8,427 bases of DNA from Bacteroidales bacterium (GTDB lineage: Bacteria; Bacteroidota; Bacteroidia; Bacteroidales; S143-33): contig JALWNS010000005.1 of the NCBI GenBank assembly GCA_027083655.1, positions 1 through 8,427 on the forward strand, written 5' to 3'. Below, piece by piece: positions 1 through 5,924 of this stretch (positions are counted from its first letter, which is position 1; every line of letters begins with the position of its first letter). Under the pieces are notes generated by a model. The model searched no databases. It was not told the DNA's origin and was given only the letters and a program-made list of their open reading frames with translations. The position numbers were made by a program, and so were the translations under genes.

Positions 1-257
1 ATATTCTCCAGCAGTTATACGACTACACTGTTTATCATTTTTCCACAGAAGAGAAAATGTTAGAAGAAGCTAACTATCCCTTATTGGAGAACCATATAAA
101 AGAACATAAAGAATTTGTCCAAAAAATCAATGAATTTATTACCAGATTTAAGAAAAATGATTTTATGCTTAGCTATGATGTCATGTTATTTTTGAGAGAT
201 TGGTTGTTCAAGCATATCCTTGAATCAGACCATAAATATCAATCTTATTGTAAATGA
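1..257 (+). CDS. Bacteriohemerythrin, C-terminal part (5' end outside window)
   Basis: The frame is open from the window edge (first whole codon at base 3) to TGA at 255-257, giving 84 visible residues. Hemerythrins are four-helix-bundle proteins that bind O2 at a non-haem di-iron centre. Seen directly are three iron-ligand patterns in the expected order: HFSTE (His 12 and Glu 16 of the visible part, H-x3-E), HIKEH (H-x3-H) and HILESD (H-x4-D), with family-like surroundings such as DYTVYHF and the closing WLFKHI stretch. The missing part, roughly 45-50 residues judged from usual family length, should hold helix A and its histidine. The gene overlaps the next start as ATGA, so the two are probably translationally coupled. 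Inferred role: an oxygen or redox sensor, or an O2 carrier, for the downstream phosphatase. The family call is secure; the role is not. Confidence 0.93.
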   Translation, partial: ILQQLYDYTVYHFSTEEKMLEEANYPLLENHIKEHKEFVQKINEFITRFKKNDFMLSYDVMLFLRDWLFKHILESDHKYQSYCK

Positions 258-2938
258 GGAAACCATTGCTATACATAATAGCGGTAATAATAACATTCGC
301 CTCTTTTCTTAAGCCAACTAAAGCACAAAACACAATTGAGTACCAGGACAGTACATTGCGCAAGAAAATTCTTTCTTATCTTGATTCTGGAGACACCTAT
401 CAGTATTCCAATTTTGATTCTGCCCTGTATTTCTATAATAAAGCAGAAGAGTTAGCCAAAACATGTAATTGCACTGACTTACTACCTAAAATCTATAATT
501 ACAAAAGTATAATCTTAATCAATCAAGGAAAATTTGCCCAAGCACATAATCTTCTTAACCAGGCTCTTGAGATCTGTACAGACTCGACCTATATTATGTA
601 CATACAGCATAATATAGCTTCAATTTACTTGAATTTAAAGCTCTATAAACAAGCTTACTCTATCTATCGACAAGAACAGAAATTTTTCCTCCTGCACAAC
701 GACACTTCAGCTTTAGCTTCTGTCTTGTCCAATCTTGCTATCATCTTTTACAAAGAAGGACTGATAGACTCAGCGCTTTTGTATATTGATAGGTCTCTAA
801 AACTTTATGAACAGCTTAAAGACACAATGCAATATACTTATATTTTGATGAATAAGGCTCTTTACCTCAAAGAAAAAAAAGAATTTAATGATGCTCTTAA
901 AATAGTAGATCAGATTAGAACCAAAGCCTCCAGAGAGAAACTCTATTTCTTTTTAAACAAAGCCGACATTATCGAAGCTCAAATTTATGAAGCTAAAAAC
1001 AACTATGACTCTGCCCTTTATTTCTACAAGAAAGCACTGAATTTAGACAAAGGGCTAAACAATTTTTATTCCCAATATTACGACTATCTATATATTTCCG
1101 AGACATTCATAAATTTAGGGCAATATGCCCTTGCCTATGATTACTTCGACAGTGCCAAGATTCTTCTGACTACTAAGCCAGATATATTTACACATTCTGA
1201 CAAACAGTTGTTTTATCATATTGGCTATGTTATCAACAAAAAGCTTTCACAACACGAGAAAGCTCTTTTTTACCTGGAAAAAGAAATGACACTAAAAGAT
1301 TCACTTGATAAAGCTAACGAAATACAAAAATTAAAGATCTATCAACAGCAACAAGCTATTAAGAAAACACAGGCAGAATTAGTTTATTATCAAAAGCTTA
1401 CAAAAACAAAATCACGATTACTTAACTTCTACAAATATGCTGCATTATTAATACTTCTTGTCCTGGTGATAATTTCTTATCTGGGATACAAACTCCGCAA
1501 AACTAGCAAGCTACTACTGAATAAAAATAAAAAACTTCAAACACTTTTGGAAAAAGACAAAATACAAATAACTCTATTCCAGATACTTAATAAAGCATTT
1601 CAAAGTATTAACATAGCCGACAAACAAACATTCCTCCAGGATATTCTAGAAGAAATAATCAACATCCCATGGCTAAATTTACTTCCTCACGGAGCCATCT
1701 ATACCTTAGACGATAACGGAGACCTGGTCCTGACTGCTTCAATCGGTTTCGAAAAATGGAAAAAACAGTGCTCTGTTATTAAACCAGGACAATGCCTCTG
1801 TGGACAAGTTTTCAAGAAAGGCAAACCTATTTTCAAAAAACATGTAGATAATGAACATAGTATAACTATCGATAGTGTCCCAGATCACGGACATTTTATC
1901 TTTCCACTTAAACTGGGAAACAAAATTATTGGCATAATTAATCTATACACAGCACCTGGCATGGAGATCACAGAAGAACAGAAGCAATTTTTCGATAAAT
2001 TAAGCTTCCTTATAGCACTTCTTATTGATCGAGTAAATCAAAGAATTAGAATAAATGAAAATATTAAACAACAAGATGCTCTAAATCAAAAGCTTTTTGC
2101 ACAATCTTTACTATTGGAAGAACAAAAACGTAAAGTAGAAGAAGCTAATAAAAAAATACAACAGCAAGCAACAGAATTAAAAACGATTTTAAATAACCTT
2201 GAGGATAGTATAAATTATTCTTCCTACTTGATACATTCACTTTTACCATCCGAACAATATCTAAATACCCTTTTCAAAGAACACTTTGTCATATTCATCC
2301 CTCGAGATAAAATTGGCGGTGATTTCTACTTTGCCTCTAGCCATGAAAACAAAATAATCTGGGGAATAGGAGACGCCACAGGTCATGGGGTACCTGGAGC
2401 ACTGATTGCTTTTATCGGTATTACCTTTATCCAGGAAATTGCAGATAAATTTGACGAACCGCAGGATGCTCTCACATTTCTCAGAAATAAAATGAATTCC
2501 CTCTCACATCACTCTAATTTAGAAAGCGTAAAATCTAGTGGTTTCGAGCTAGGATTATGTATTTATGATAAAGATAAAAATCAACTCAAATACGCCGGTG
2601 CAAATATTACACTCTACCTGCTTCGAAATGGACATCTGCAGAAATTCAAAGGAACTAAAGCTCAAATAGGCCATAACCTCGTAGAAAGAGATTTTACACA
2701 ACACATTATAGATCTCCAGGACGGCGACGTTCTTATATTAAACTCTGACGGAATTACAGACCTTCTTGGAGGTAAAGCTTACAAAAAGCTTTCTAGAAAA
2801 AACTATGAAAAAATACTTGAAGAAATTAGCTACCTCCCCCTTGCAGAACAGAAAAAAGTGCTCTTGAACGTTATATCAGAGTGGAAAGGCGATAACTGCC
2901 AGAATGACGATATTGTTATTTTCGGTGTAAAAATTTAG
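254..2938 (+). CDS. TPR-GAF-SpoIIE membrane protein phosphatase (PP2C type)
   Basis: This 894-residue protein starts with a signal peptide (about 1-24, cleavage likely before Gln 25). TPR-like helices, rich in paired A/Y/L patterns, follow to about residue 350, then a short coiled coil, one membrane helix (about 395-412), a GAF domain (about 441-594), a Gln/Glu-rich coiled coil (about 600-655) and a C-terminal SpoIIE/PP2C domain (about 660-894). The catalytic metal-binding aspartates are present: IGGDFY (Asp 690), GDATGHG (Asp 707), SDGITD (Asp 832) and NDD (Asp 885/886). The enzyme should therefore be an active Mn/Mg-dependent Ser/Thr phosphatase. Relatives usually dephosphorylate STAS anti-anti-sigma proteins, but no such partner lies in this window. 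Predicted topology puts the TPRs outside the cytoplasmic membrane and GAF plus phosphatase inside. The start overlaps the hemerythrin stop (ATGA), has no Shine-Dalgarno sequence and places the signal peptide correctly. The GAF carries an unusual Cys/His set. Confidence 0.93.
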   Translation: MRKPLLYIIAVIITFASFLKPTKAQNTIEYQDSTLRKKILSYLDSGDTYQYSNFDSALYFYNKAEELAKTCNCTDLLPKIYNYKSIILINQGKFAQAHNLLNQALEICTDSTYIMYIQHNIASIYLNLKLYKQAYSIYRQEQKFFLLHNDTSALASVLSNLAIIFYKEGLIDSALLYIDRSLKLYEQLKDTMQYTYILMNKALYLKEKKEFNDALKIVDQIRTKASREKLYFFLNKADIIEAQIYEAKNNYDSALYFYKKALNLDKGLNNFYSQYYDYLYISETFINLGQYALAYDYFDSAKILLTTKPDIFTHSDKQLFYHIGYVINKKLSQHEKALFYLEKEMTLKDSLDKANEIQKLKIYQQQQAIKKTQAELVYYQKLTKTKSRLLNFYKYAALLILLVLVIISYLGYKLRKTSKLLLNKNKKLQTLLEKDKIQITLFQILNKAFQSINIADKQTFLQDILEEIINIPWLNLLPHGAIYTLDDNGDLVLTASIGFEKWKKQCSVIKPGQCLCGQVFKKGKPIFKKHVDNEHSITIDSVPDHGHFIFPLKLGNKIIGIINLYTAPGMEITEEQKQFFDKLSFLIALLIDRVNQRIRINENIKQQDALNQKLFAQSLLLEEQKRKVEEANKKIQQQATELKTILNNLEDSINYSSYLIHSLLPSEQYLNTLFKEHFVIFIPRDKIGGDFYFASSHENKIIWGIGDATGHGVPGALIAFIGITFIQEIADKFDEPQDALTFLRNKMNSLSHHSNLESVKSSGFELGLCIYDKDKNQLKYAGANITLYLLRNGHLQKFKGTKAQIGHNLVERDFTQHIIDLQDGDVLILNSDGITDLLGGKAYKKLSRKNYEKILEEISYLPLAEQKKVLLNVISEWKGDNCQNDDIVIFGVKI

Positions 2939-2971
2939 TATTAGGGCAACTGTATTGGTAATGCAAAGAGA

Positions 2972-3595
2972 TTATCTGACAAATCGTGCAATTATTTCTC
3001 TCACCTGTGGCAGCCGCTCTGCTTCAAATTCTGGATGAGCCTTTAGCCAGCGCCAATTAGTAGGCGAGGGATGAGGCAACACAATAGCAGGGTTATCCCG
3101 AAGCATAAGGTCCTGGTCAAAGACTAAATCTGTAAAAACTGACTCAGGGAAAAAGTACTTGGCTGCTACAGATCCAATGATTATAAAGATCTCATTCTGC
3201 ACTGTCTGCATCTCTCTGTCCAGCCACAGACGGGCACAACGCAGAGGCGGGCGCCGGTCCGTGCCTTTTCCGGTTTTTCCCGGATAACAATGTGCAATGG
3301 AGGTGATGTAAAACACTCTTTTGTCATAAAACGTCCCTGCATCCACACCATACCACTGGCGTAGCCGCTGGCCCGACTGGTCGTCAAATGGCTTGCCGCT
3401 CTTATGCACACGCAGAGAAGGTGCTTGGCTAATCTGCATAATTCTAGCCTCTGCCCTTCCCCACACAAACGGACGTGGCTCAAAGCCAAAATTTTCCCTG
3501 CACAAACGGCAAGCAAGTATCTGCTTGTGCAGCTGCTCCAGGTCTCTTTGTCTATTTTGGTAATCTTTAGCCACGATTTTTTCTATTAACACCAA
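2972..3595 (-). CDS. Uracil-DNA glycosylase family protein, probable Fe-S type
   Basis: This 207-residue protein belongs to the uracil-DNA glycosylase superfamily, which cuts damaged bases (typically uracil) from DNA to begin base-excision repair. Visible family motifs are QAPSLRVHKSGKPFDD (residues 57-72, the first active-site region), the segment with HCYPGK (102-107), and LPHPSPTN (173-180, the HPS motif), followed by WLKAHPEFEAE. Cysteines 29, 32, 103 and 120 give C-x2-C-x70-C-x16-C, which closely fits the 4Fe-4S spacing of family 4 enzymes. Substrate range is unknown. The first in-frame start is TTG at 3593-3595, with GTG at codon 2 and at codon 8 as alternatives, so the N-terminus is uncertain. 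No ATG is available before residue 53. The gene is visibly richer in G+C than the phosphatase gene it converges on, with 33 bases between the stops. It may have a separate history, or simply different codon use. Confidence 0.85.
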   Translation of the reverse strand: MVLIEKIVAKDYQNRQRDLEQLHKQILACRLCRENFGFEPRPFVWGRAEARIMQISQAPSLRVHKSGKPFDDQSGQRLRQWYGVDAGTFYDKRVFYITSIAHCYPGKTGKGTDRRPPLRCARLWLDREMQTVQNEIFIIIGSVAAKYFFPESVFTDLVFDQDLMLRDNPAIVLPHPSPTNWRWLKAHPEFEAERLPQVREIIARFVR

Positions 3596-3677
3596 ACTGA
3601 ACGTAAATATACCAAATTCTGCTTTTTGTCCAGTAGATTAATCCGTTAGTACGTTTCTGGAAAAACAATTCGCGCTT

Positions 3678-3710
3678 CTTTTGCGGGCGTACGGATGTAC
3701 CCCGCAAAAG
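3678..3710. repeat. Bulged hairpin repeat, copy 1 (GTAC variant)
   Basis: A 10-bp outer stem with arms CTTTTGCGGG and CCCGCAAAAG encloses a single unpaired C, a 4-bp inner stem GTAC/GTAC and a GGAT loop. Compared with copies 2 and 3, one inner base pair is changed on both sides (G-C to A-T), so pairing is kept. Flanking bases differ between copies, so the hairpin itself is the repeated unit. It resembles a REP-like palindrome; function unknown. Confidence 0.8.
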
Positions 3711-3769
3711 GGAGGAATGGAAGTTATTTAAGTCGCTGTGCACCTACATTCATTGTCTAAAACCCACAT

Positions 3770-3802
3770 ACTTTGCGGGCGTGCGGATGCACCCCGCAAA
3801 GT
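3770..3802. repeat. Bulged hairpin repeat, copy 2 (GTGC variant)
   Basis: It has the same design as the copy at 3678: outer arms ACTTTGCGGG and CCCGCAAAGT pair over 10 bp, then an unpaired C, inner stem GTGC/GCAC and loop GGAT. The outermost pairs differ from copy 1 but remain complementary. Confidence 0.8.
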
Positions 3803-3814
3803 TGATAGAGATAT

Positions 3815-3823
3815 TTATCCACA
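3815..3823 (+). other. Perfect DnaA-box consensus, isolated
   Basis: TTATCCACA matches the classic DnaA box exactly, 12 bases after hairpin copy 2. No second close match was seen nearby, so an origin is not supported. It could be a chance match or a titration site. Confidence 0.3.
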
Positions 3824-3943
3824 GTACGGAGGGCATAAAAAGACTTTTGTAGGTTAACTTACGCCGTGTCTATCCTCATGTAACGGAAAAGACACTTTAA
3901 TCACTTCCCTCGGAAATTTAGATGATTCTTACCGGCGCAACCT

Positions 3944-3970
3944 TTGCGGGCGTGCGGATGCACCCCGCAA
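3944..3970. repeat. Bulged hairpin repeat, copy 3 (GTGC variant)
   Basis: Outer arms TTGCGGG and CCCGCAA (7 bp) enclose the same unpaired C, inner GTGC/GCAC stem and GGAT loop. The outer stem is shorter than in the other copies because the right flank changes to TATT. It lies about 40 bases before the G+C-rich folded element. Confidence 0.78.
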
Positions 3971-4004
3971 TATTCTGTTTACACGTGAGGGCGGAGGCGG
4001 ATAT

Positions 4005-4130
4005 GAGGCGCAGGCTAGGCCCGGGTGGTACGGCTGCGAGGAGGCGACCAGGGCAAGCCACCGCAGTAGCCTGCTAGTACCACAGGTCTTGGCCAAGCCG
4101 AATAAGAGCCGCAGACCGGCCCGGAGCCGC
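4005..4130. other. G+C-rich three-way-junction element, candidate structured RNA or folded repeat
   Basis: Hand folding gives a compact structure. A closing helix pairs GGCT (4013-4016) with AGCC (4125-4128) and GGCC (4018-4021) with GGCC (4118-4121). Arm one pairs GTGGTAC (4025-4031) with GTACCAC (4077-4083), continued by GGC/GCC and TGCG/CGCA with a GTA bulge. Arm two pairs GGTCT (4085-4089) with AGACC (4113-4117), continued by GGC/GCC. It stands out in base composition from everything around it. It matches no RNA family I can name with confidence: it lacks recognisable tRNA, tmRNA, RNase P or SRP landmarks. No terminator or promoter is evident on either strand, so it may be a dispersed DNA repeat rather than a transcribed gene. 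Confidence 0.4.
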
Positions 4131-4160
4131 TAAACATACCTTATGCGCTGCTAGATTTGC

Positions 4161-4187
4161 AAGATGCCTACGCCACTTTTACATCTT
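4161..4187. repeat. Short hairpin with the CCTACGCCAC core
   Basis: AAGATG (4161-4166) pairs with CATCTT (4182-4187). The loop begins with CCTACGCCAC, which recurs at 4345-4354 in the hairpin at 4334. Both copies are also preceded by GATTTGCAAG, so they share an origin, and the stem pairs differ between them. Confidence 0.5.
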
Positions 4188-4196
4188 ATAGCAGGG

Positions 4197-4228
4197 TGTC
4201 GCAAGGTATCTACGATACGCTTGCGACA
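4197..4228. repeat. Intact hairpin of the second repeat family
   Basis: TGTCGCAAG (4197-4205) pairs perfectly with CTTGCGACA (4220-4228). Inside lie an unpaired G, a GTATC/GATAC stem and a three-base loop TAC. The layout (stem, one-base bulge, inner stem, tiny loop) echoes the hairpins at 3678-3970. Diverged versions of the same sequence at about 4240-4272 and 4376-4408 have lost most pairing. Confidence 0.7.
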
Positions 4229-4267
4229 GATAGGAGATTTCGTAGCAAGGTACCTACACTACACTTG

Positions 4268-4318
4268 TGACAGATGGAGGTTTTCGTCGCAGGGAGAAGG
4301 ACTACACGCTGGCGGCTA
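4268..4318. repeat. About 50-bp direct repeat, copy 1
   Basis: This segment starts TGACAGATGGAGG and ends GGCGGCTA. It is repeated at 4404-4453 with about four differences. A shorter relative of its start (GACAGATAGGAGATTTCGT) follows the intact hairpin at 4225. It forms a composite unit with the decayed hairpin directly to its left. Confidence 0.75.
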
Positions 4319-4333
4319 GAAAGAGGCTACAGG

Positions 4334-4364
4334 ATTTGCAAGGTCCTACGCCACGCTTGCAAAT
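4334..4364. repeat. Hairpin with 9-bp perfect stem between the direct repeats
   Basis: ATTTGCAAG (4334-4342) pairs perfectly with CTTGCAAAT (4356-4364) around a loop containing CCTACGCCAC. It is related to the hairpin at 4161 by its left flank and loop. It lies between the two 50-bp direct repeats. Confidence 0.65.
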
Positions 4365-4403
4365 GGTATAAAATATCATCGCAAAGTATCTAAGCTACGC
4401 TCA

Positions 4404-4453
4404 TGACAGATGGAGATTTCGTCGCAGGGAGAAAGACTACACGCTAGCGGCTA
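4404..4453. repeat. About 50-bp direct repeat, copy 2
   Basis: This is the second copy of the segment at 4268-4318, 136 bases further on and about 92 percent identical by eye. It ends 45 bases short of the MFS stop codon, so it sits just downstream of that minus-strand gene. Confidence 0.75.
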
Positions 4454-4497
4454 AAGCTAATTTATTATGCGGTGAGGGGCACGCCCAGAAAAAATTT

Positions 4498-5784
4498 CTA
4501 AGCACCCGCTACCTTAAGCCTTTCCTTTTTCATTGACCAGATCATCACACCTATTGCCATAATCAGAAAGGCAATGCCTAGCAAAAACACACCTGTGTAA
4601 CCAATTACACGGTAAAGGGCAATACCCAACAGAGGTGCAAAAGAGCCACGCAGACCCGTAAAAGTCACATGAATAGATTGATAATCAGAAGCCTGGTCTG
4701 GCGACGCAAAATAAGCAGAACCAATATACCACAGCAGGCCCATCAAAGCTGCAAAAATACCATAAAAAACATAAGCCAGAACCAGGGTGTAATAAAGCTT
4801 GATGTTCCACACCTCAACATAATTCTTGACATAATACGAGAGAAACAGGAAAAACAGAAACATAGCCATTGCCGAGTATGTAAAAATGCCGAATTTGCGT
4901 GGATCAGTCTTACCAATAAAATGTCCAAACACCGGCAAAAGCAGGATATTTAACAGGTTGTAAAAGTTCTTATAAAAAGCCAAGGAAGAATAATTCAAGT
5001 GTAAAACATCATTCAAAAGCAATGATATAACCCCTGAAGTTGACAGGAAAGCCATTCCGTAGAGAAAGAAAGCTATCTCAAAATGCAAAAAAGGCTTATT
5101 CTCCCGCAAGATTGCTACCATACGCCTGATTGAAGCACCTACCGCCTTAAAAAGTGGTAGCTTAACCTCCACATTATTACCCTCGTAATCAATCTCCGTG
5201 AGGATATATACAGCCACAATGCCTGCTATTCCAAGTGTCAGAAATATGTAGCGAAAGGAATAATAATCCCAGTCCAGAAGCCATCCCACAACAAAAGTAG
5301 AAACTAAAGTAAAAACCTTACTCACACTTGTGGCATAGCTATAAAGCCGGCCAAAATTCTCATGGGTATATGAATTTTTCAGCAGCAAATTTATTGTAGG
5401 AAACAACAATGGAGTGGACAGGTAATACACAGCCAGAATTACCAGAAACAAATACTGGTGCAAAGGTGTTATCTGTTCTGCCGATGCAGGGAAAAACATC
5501 ACAAAGGTCAGGGGCAGGCGCGTGAGTATGGCAGTCAAGCGGATAAAACGTTTCTTGTTGTGTGAGCGCCTGATCAACTCATTAAAAATAACACCAAAGA
5601 GCAGGACAACGGCTGGTATTTCAAACAAAATACCCACCTGGTAATCAGTACCCTTGAGGCTTTTTAGCAAAATAAACTCATTCAAAGCCAGGGCTCCGTA
5701 AAGAATGCCATCTATTACCGAGTATATCAGATGACACTGGAATGTCCGCTTCTCTAGTGGGCTAAGACTACTAATCCTGACCAT
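4498..5784 (-). CDS. Major facilitator superfamily (MFS) transporter, substrate unknown
   Basis: This 428-residue membrane protein is a secondary transporter of the inner membrane. I count 12 hydrophobic helices: about residues 18-46, 49-70, 79-98, 107-134, 143-166, 176-195, then a central loop with charged residues (about 196-230), and six more to about residue 420. This is the usual 6+6 MFS plan at typical length. Basic patches such as RRSHNKKR (after helix 2) fit the cytoplasmic loop between helices 2 and 3, and the tail ends basic (KKERLK). No substrate-specific motif was recognised, so drug, sugar or metabolite transport cannot be separated. ATG at 5782-5784 is directly preceded by AGAGGAA, an unusually close purine-rich site for this genome type. 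The gene is divergent from the SlyD gene, and a repeat-filled spacer lies beyond its stop. Confidence 0.85.
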   Translation of the reverse strand: MVRISSLSPLEKRTFQCHLIYSVIDGILYGALALNEFILLKSLKGTDYQVGILFEIPAVVLLFGVIFNELIRRSHNKKRFIRLTAILTRLPLTFVMFFPASAEQITPLHQYLFLVILAVYYLSTPLLFPTINLLLKNSYTHENFGRLYSYATSVSKVFTLVSTFVVGWLLDWDYYSFRYIFLTLGIAGIVAVYILTEIDYEGNNVEVKLPLFKAVGASIRRMVAILRENKPFLHFEIAFFLYGMAFLSTSGVISLLLNDVLHLNYSSLAFYKNFYNLLNILLLPVFGHFIGKTDPRKFGIFTYSAMAMFLFFLFLSYYVKNYVEVWNIKLYYTLVLAYVFYGIFAALMGLLWYIGSAYFASPDQASDYQSIHVTFTGLRGSFAPLLGIALYRVIGYTGVFLLGIAFLIMAIGVMIWSMKKERLKVAGA

Positions 5785-5803
5785 TTCCTCTATTTTAATG
5801 CCT

Positions 5804-5811
5804 CAAAGATA
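5804..5811 (-). promoter_or_regulatory. Bacteroidota-type -7 promoter core for the MFS gene
   Basis: On the minus strand the sequence reads TATCTTTG, an exact TAnnTTTG match, about 20 bases before the MFS start codon. This would give a very short leader. I did not find a convincing -33 TTTG at the usual 19-21 spacing, so support is partial. Confidence 0.45.
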
Positions 5812-5863
5812 GATTAGCCTTGCAAAACATCTTTCAGAAAAAATCATAATAAAATAAAAATCC

Positions 5864-5894
5864 TGTGCAACTATTACACGTTTGGTTATCTTTG
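5864..5894 (+). promoter_or_regulatory. Bacteroidota-type promoter for the SlyD-like gene
   Basis: TATCTTTG (5887-5894) matches the TAnnTTTG core exactly. TGTG at 5864-5867, 19 bases upstream, is one base off the -33 TTTG. Transcription would begin near 5900, leaving a leader of about 25 bases rich in A and T, without a Shine-Dalgarno sequence. Confidence 0.6.
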
Positions 5895-5924
5895 TATTTA
5901 TAAAACAATCAAATTTATCATCAC

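Larger units (their letters stand above)
3596..4497. other. Gene-free spacer packed with folded repeats
   Basis: There is no credible coding region between the MFS gene and the glycosylase gene, both on the minus strand. The spacer contains three copies of one bulged hairpin, a consensus DnaA box, a strongly G+C-rich folded element (about 4005-4130), and a second hairpin family with two long direct repeats (about 4160-4453). Each is listed separately. Base composition shifts sharply inside the spacer: A+T-rich at 3800-3900, strongly G+C-rich around 3990-4130. No transposase gene or target-site duplication was recognised. The minus strand reads TATATTTA at about 3603-3610, one base off the TAnnTTTG promoter core, and this may serve the glycosylase gene. 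Confidence 0.8.

Noticed and set aside
2939..2971. Terminator between the convergent phosphatase and glycosylase genes
   Set aside because: The 33-base gap shows no stable stem followed by a T-run on either strand.
3181..3516. Open frame of 111 codons on the minus strand inside the glycosylase gene
   Set aside because: It overlaps a gene with clear family motifs in another frame and shows no recognisable protein features of its own.
4005..4130. Ribosomal RNA, tRNA, RNase P or SRP RNA
   Set aside because: There is no tRNA cloverleaf or anticodon arm, and none of the conserved core sequences of the other RNAs was found. Only a generic three-way junction is supported.
4471..4490. Possible terminator hairpin GGGC/GCCC just beyond the MFS stop
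   Set aside because: The stem has only a two-base loop if fully paired, and the T-run on the minus strand comes before the stem rather than after it.
3596..4497. Chromosomal or plasmid replication origin
   Set aside because: Only one good DnaA box was found, with no cluster, no A+T-rich unwinding repeats beside it and no replication genes in the window.
4669..4953. Plus-strand open frame of 94 codons opposite the MFS gene
   Set aside because: It is antisense to a well-supported membrane protein, and its composition looks like a shadow of that gene.
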